A DNA stretch of 5,927 nucleotides. It comes from DATKQI01 sp035532755 (lineage in GTDB: Bacteria > Pseudomonadota > Alphaproteobacteria > Acetobacterales > Acetobacteraceae). The position numbers and the translations under genes are program-made. Of this stretch, positions 1-5,927 are shown piece after piece. The stretch is from positions 1 to 5,927 of the forward strand of contig DATKQI010000314.1 of the NCBI GenBank assembly GCA_035532755.1, read 5' to 3'. How positions within the stretch are numbered: the first letter of the stretch is position 1; every line of letters starts with the position of its first letter. A model generated the notes under the pieces. It had not been told where the DNA came from. It ran no database searches and saw only the letters and a program-made list of their open reading frames with translations.

Positions 1-21
1 CCACGCTCCACCCCCCCTGCA

Positions 22-22
<1 letters not shown>
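1..22 (-). CDS. Possible start of the gene downstream of ccmA, expected ccmB (partial)
   Basis: On the minus strand an ATG at 22-20 shares its A with the TGA stop of ccmA (TGATG overlap) and opens a frame reading M-Q-G-G-W-S-V before the window ends. This kind of overlap is typical of translationally coupled genes. In system I cytochrome c maturation operons ccmB, the heme-complex membrane subunit, normally follows ccmA. Seven codons are too few to identify a protein, so the ccmB name rests on gene order only. The true start could also lie beyond the left edge, with the purine-rich GGAG at 9-6 (minus strand) acting as its ribosome binding site. The frame runs through a seven-G homopolymer (11-17). 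Confidence 0.3.
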
Positions 23-630
<608 letters not shown>

Positions 631-750
631 GGCCGCCGCCCCTGCCCGGCATGGACGGAGGGGCCTTCTATGGTTTAAGCCCGGCACCGGTTCGATGCAT
701 CCGCCCCACCGCACCTGCGGCGCGTTTGGCATAAAGGAAGGCGCATTTCC
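631..750. promoter_or_regulatory. Divergent ccmA/acnA upstream region
   Basis: These 120 bases separate the start codons of two divergent genes and must hold the acnA promoter, and the ccmA promoter if ccmA heads its operon. Two AT-richer islands stand out against the GC-rich background: 668-679 (including TATGGT and TTTAAG) and 725-739 (GTTTGGCATAAAGGA). Short symmetric elements are GATGCATC (694-701) and CCGCA-CC-TGCGG (709-720). I could not pair any -10-like hexamer with a credible -35 at 16-18 bases on either strand, so no promoter or operator is assigned. No conserved gene, tRNA or riboswitch is visible here. Confidence 0.5.
733..741 (+). promoter_or_regulatory. Ribosome binding site of acnA
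   Basis: The purine run AAAGGAAGG ends nine bases before the ATG at 751 and is a good partial match to the anti-Shine-Dalgarno sequence. It supports 751 as the acnA start; residues 1-20 upstream of the aconitase fold also look like normal AcnA N-terminal sequence. Confidence 0.75.
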
Positions 751-3444
<2,694 letters not shown>

Positions 3445-3450
3445 ACGGCC

Positions 3451-5547
3451 GTGCCGGGGCGGCAAGCCAACCGTCCCGGCCGACCTGTAGCGCGCGGAGC
3501 GGCCGACCTTGCGTGGTCGTCGATCCGGTTCGATCCCCGCGCCATCAGCATCGCCGAGGGGGTGCGGGCGGCGCTGTCCGTCGCGGTGATCGTCGCCGCC
3601 AATGAATGGCTGCGGTGGCCGCCGCTGATGGAGGCGGCGCTGGCTGCGCTGCTGACCTGCATGTGCGATCCGGGCGGCCCGGTGCGAAGCCGGGTGCGGC
3701 CGCTGGCCACCTTCGCGGTGCTGGGCGCGCTGGCGGCCGGCGGGTTCGGGTTCGCCCGCGCCGGCGGGGTGTGGGTGGCGTTGCCGCTGGCCACCGTCGG
3801 AATCTTCCTGGCCAGCTTCGCCCGCATCTACGGGCAGGCGGGGCTGCAAGTGGGCAACCTGATGACGGTGGTCATCATCTTCGCGCTGGATCGCGCACTG
3901 CCCGTCCCTGCCGCCGCCCTCACCGGCGCCATCTTCCTGGCCGGCGGGCTGTGGGCGGCGCTGCTGACGCTGGTGATCTGGCGGCTGCACCCGTTCCGCC
4001 CCGTGCGCCGGGCCGTGGCCGATTGCTACCGCGCGCTCGCCCTGCTGACCGGCGACCTGCGCGTGGTGCTGCAGCACCCGGAATCCAACGAGGCGGCGTG
4101 GGAACGCCACGCCCGCGCCCATCGCCGCGCGGTGCGGGAGGCGATCGAGGCGGCGCGGACCGCCATTCTCGGCATCCTGCGTGCACGCGGGCCGGTCAGC
4201 CCGCGCGCCACCCAGGCGCTGATCCGCCTGGAGGTGGCCGACCAGAGCTTCGGCGCGCTGATCGCGCTGTCGGAGATGCTGGAGCAGGCCGACCCGGCCA
4301 TCCGCGCCCCGGCGGCCGAAGTGCTGCGCCGGCTGCGCCCCATCCTTCTGGTGCTGGCCGAGGTGATCCAGTCGGACGACACGCCGCACCTGCCCCGCAT
4401 CGGCCGCAGCATCGATGCGATGGTCGCCTCCGCCGGCGATGCGTCCGGCGGCCGGCTCGCGGAGTTGACCGGCTCCATCGCCGAGCGGCTGCGCATCGCG
4501 CTCACCCTGGCCGCCCCGGCCGATCTGCTGGCGGGCAGCCCGGGCGCCGCCGCGGGTGGGCCGACGCTGCGGCAGCGCCTGCTGGGCCCGGTTTCGGCCA
4601 ATCTCCGCTGGCATTCCGCGCCGCTCCGCCATGCGCTGCGGGCCGCGGTGGCGGTGGTGCCGGCGCTCGCCTACACGCTGACCCACCCGACGCCATACGG
4701 CCATTGGCTCACCATCACGCTCGTACTGACGATGCAGCCCTATTTCGGGCTCACCTGGCTGCGCGCGCTGGAACGCATCGGCGGCACCGTGCTGGGCGGG
4801 CTGATCGCGGCCGGGCTTGCGGTGTTTCTGCACACGCCGCTCGCCATCGCCGCCGCGCTGTTCCCGCTGGTGATCATCGCGATGTCGCTGCGCACCGTCA
4901 GCTACGCGCTCTACATCACCGGGCTGACCCCGATCGTCGTGCTGCTGGTGGAGCTGGGCCTGCCGGGAACGAGCGAGCTGACCATCGCCCTGATGCGCGC
5001 GCTCAACACCATCGCCGGCGGCGCCCTGGCCGTGGCGGGCTGCCTGATCCTCTGGCCAAGCTGGGAACCGGCGCGGGCGGCGATCGAGGTGCGCACCGCC
5101 ATCGAGGCGCACGCCCGCTACGCCGCCGCGGTGTTCGCCGCCCTGCTGGGCGAGGCGCCTGCAGCCGCGGTGAACGCGGCGCGCGGGGCGGCCGGCGTTG
5201 CCAGCAACAACCTCGAAGCCTCCCTCTCCCGGGCGATGCTGGAGCCGCGGCCGAACGCCGGCGCGAAACTGGAACCGGCTCTCGTGATCGACGCCGCCCT
5301 CCGCCGCATGGCGGGCCGGCTCGCGGCCATGCAGCCGGACCTGACGACGGCCGCCGCGCTGCACGGGACGAGCCTGCCGGCGTGGCGGGACTGGACGCTC
5401 GACAGCCTCGGCCGGCTGGCCGCGCGCTCCGGCGCCATCCCCCCGCGCCCGGCGGAGCTGCCTTCGCCCGGGCTGGCCGATTCGCTGCTGCGGATCGCCC
5501 GGCAGATCGAGCTGATGGAAGGGATCGTCGCTCCAGTATACGCCTGA
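3451..5547 (+). CDS. FUSC-family inner-membrane protein (AaeB/YccS/YhfK-like putative exporter)
   Basis: This 698-residue protein has the two-block FUSC layout. A first membrane block (about residues 36-177) holds several hydrophobic segments and a CDPGG motif (72-76). A long charged, helical, probably cytoplasmic region spans about 178-390. A second membrane block (about 393-537) carries the family-typical YGHWLTITLVLTMQPYFG (416-433) followed by LRALERIGGTVLGG. A soluble tail (about 540-698) ends the protein. The length agrees with the YccS/YhfK/AaeB group (about 650-720). AaeB exports aromatic carboxylic acids in E. coli; the substrate here is unknown. The GTG at 3451 is the only ATG, GTG or TTG in frame between the acnA stop and the conserved domain; the next (3562) would cut into the first membrane segment. 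No clear Shine-Dalgarno precedes it, so translation probably depends on coupling to acnA. The family call is firm, the transport role inferred. Confidence 0.9.
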   Translation: MPGRQANRPGRPVARGAADLAWSSIRFDPRAISIAEGVRAALSVAVIVAANEWLRWPPLMEAALAALLTCMCDPGGPVRSRVRPLATFAVLGALAAGGFGFARAGGVWVALPLATVGIFLASFARIYGQAGLQVGNLMTVVIIFALDRALPVPAAALTGAIFLAGGLWAALLTLVIWRLHPFRPVRRAVADCYRALALLTGDLRVVLQHPESNEAAWERHARAHRRAVREAIEAARTAILGILRARGPVSPRATQALIRLEVADQSFGALIALSEMLEQADPAIRAPAAEVLRRLRPILLVLAEVIQSDDTPHLPRIGRSIDAMVASAGDASGGRLAELTGSIAERLRIALTLAAPADLLAGSPGAAAGGPTLRQRLLGPVSANLRWHSAPLRHALRAAVAVVPALAYTLTHPTPYGHWLTITLVLTMQPYFGLTWLRALERIGGTVLGGLIAAGLAVFLHTPLAIAAALFPLVIIAMSLRTVSYALYITGLTPIVVLLVELGLPGTSELTIALMRALNTIAGGALAVAGCLILWPSWEPARAAIEVRTAIEAHARYAAAVFAALLGEAPAAAVNAARGAAGVASNNLEASLSRAMLEPRPNAGAKLEPALVIDAALRRMAGRLAAMQPDLTTAAALHGTSLPAWRDWTLDSLGRLAARSGAIPPRPAELPSPGLADSLLRIARQIELMEGIVAPVYA
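3453..3480 (+). other. Stable hairpin at the acnA/FUSC junction, starting inside the GTG start codon
   Basis: GCCGGGGCGG (3453-3462) pairs with CCGTCCCGGC (3471-3480), giving a 10-bp stem with one G-U pair and an eight-base loop CAAGCCAA. No T-run follows, so it is not a classical intrinsic terminator. The third base of the presumed FUSC start codon is the first base of the stem. The hairpin could damp FUSC translation, stabilise the upstream acnA message, or be a by-product of GC-rich coding sequence. Confidence 0.55.
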
Positions 5548-5567
5548 CCGGCCGGTTTCGTCAGGCG
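5541..5567. terminator. Putative bidirectional terminator hairpin spanning both convergent stop codons
   Basis: CGCCTGAC (5541-5548) is perfectly complementary to GTCAGGCG (5560-5567), with an 11-base loop between. The TGA of the FUSC gene (5545-5547) lies in the left arm and the TGA of sufE (read on the minus strand, 5563-5561) in the right arm, in mirror-image positions. A palindrome ACCGGCCGGT (5547-5556) overlaps the left arm and could form a competing structure. Neither side has a T-run, so efficient factor-independent termination is uncertain; a role in 3'-end protection or collision control between convergent transcripts is equally possible. Confidence 0.5.
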
Positions 5568-5927
5568 GCCGTGGGCTCCGTCATCGCCGCCACTTCGCGG
5601 ATCTTCCGCGCCATCGCGGCGATGCCGTTGCCGCGATTGGTGGACAGCGCCTCGATCAGGCCCAGGTCCTTCAGGAACACGGCGTCGGTCGCGCCGATCT
5701 CGGCCGGCGCGCGGCCGGAATAGACGCGCAGCAGCAGCGCCACCAGGCCGGAGACGATCGCCGCATCCGACGCGCCGGCGAGATAAAGCCGCCCGTCGCG
5801 CAGCGCCGCCTCCATCCACACCTTGCTCTGGCAGCCCGGCACGCGGTGCGGATCGTCCATCCAGCCGGGCGGGAACGGCGGCAGTTTCTGGCCGAGCTCG
5901 ATGATGTACTGGTAGCGGTCCATCCAG
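5561..5927 (-). CDS. sufE: SufE family cysteine desulfurase activator (N-terminus beyond the window)
   Basis: The visible 121 residues match SufE, the cytoplasmic protein that takes persulfide sulfur from the cysteine desulfurase SufS and passes it to the SufBCD scaffold for Fe-S cluster assembly. The signature loop HRVPGCQSKVW contains the sulfur-accepting cysteine, encoded at 5833-5831. Upstream of it is WMDRYQYIIELGQKLPP and downstream the ASDAAIV and LSTNRGNGI stretches typical of the family, with the conserved arginine in the latter. The Met at 5923 is preceded in frame by Trp (5926-5924), and WxDRYxYIIELG is an internal family motif. So this Met is probably not the start, and roughly 20 residues lie off the right edge (E. 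coli SufE is 138 residues with its cysteine at 51). It converges on the FUSC gene with a 13-base gap. It stands without sufS or sufBCD in view. Confidence 0.93.
   Translation of the reverse strand, partial: WMDRYQYIIELGQKLPPFPPGWMDDPHRVPGCQSKVWMEAALRDGRLYLAGASDAAIVSGLVALLLRVYSGRAPAEIGATDAVFLKDLGLIEALSTNRGNGIAAMARKIREVAAMTEPTAA

Noticed and set aside
669..674. TATGGT as a -10 element for acnA
   Set aside because: No -35-like hexamer lies at 16-18 bases upstream, and short AT-rich hexamers occur by chance.
694..701. GATGCATC palindrome as an operator
   Set aside because: An isolated eight-base palindrome is too short to assign to any regulator.
3606..5723. A 705-codon plus-strand frame overlapping the FUSC gene
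   Set aside because: It is rich in Arg, Gly, Ala and Pro, has no membrane segments or motifs, and lies out of frame inside a well-supported FUSC-family gene.
5118..5819. A 233-codon minus-strand frame overlapping sufE and the FUSC 3' end
   Set aside because: The sufE frame carries the family motifs and the catalytic cysteine; this one is an out-of-frame shadow.

Overview
The window is very GC-rich, with dense coding and a strong bias for G or C at third codon positions. Its protein set (system I cytochrome c maturation ATPase CcmA, AcnA-type aconitase, FUSC-family membrane protein, SufE) fits a high-GC alphaproteobacterium. I would lean towards Rhodospirillales/Acetobacteraceae, but that placement is inference from protein character and gene order, not from a marker gene. 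Nothing suggests a plasmid, phage or transposon.

Layout, left to right. Positions 1-22 (minus strand) may hold the first codons of the gene after ccmA, expected to be ccmB. Positions 22-630 (minus) are ccmA, the ATPase subunit of the CcmABCD heme-handling complex. Positions 631-750 are the divergent upstream region shared by ccmA and acnA; it has a good ribosome binding site for acnA but no promoter I can call firmly. Positions 751-3444 (plus) are a complete, intact acnA. Positions 3451-5547 (plus) are a complete FUSC-family membrane protein that starts at a GTG six bases after the acnA stop, so the two genes are probably co-transcribed. A strong hairpin begins inside that GTG. Positions 5561-5927 (minus) are sufE, whose N-terminus runs off the right edge. 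The FUSC gene and sufE converge, and their two stop codons sit in the opposite arms of one 8-bp hairpin.

How the genes relate: aconitase needs a [4Fe-4S] cluster, SufE feeds sulfur to the SufBCD cluster scaffold, and CcmA serves heme attachment to c-type cytochromes. The neighbourhood therefore has an iron/respiration flavour, but sufE is on the opposite strand behind a likely terminator, so shared control is not shown. The FUSC protein resembles aromatic-acid exporters of the AaeB/YccS/YhfK group. Its tight coupling to aconitase makes an organic-acid-related role imaginable but unproven.

This is an ordinary chromosomal housekeeping region, and I find no convincing undescribed system. The items most worth a second look are the hairpin enclosing both convergent stops, the same-frame acnA/FUSC junction with its hairpin-embedded GTG start, and a G-quadruplex motif in the 3' end of ccmA.
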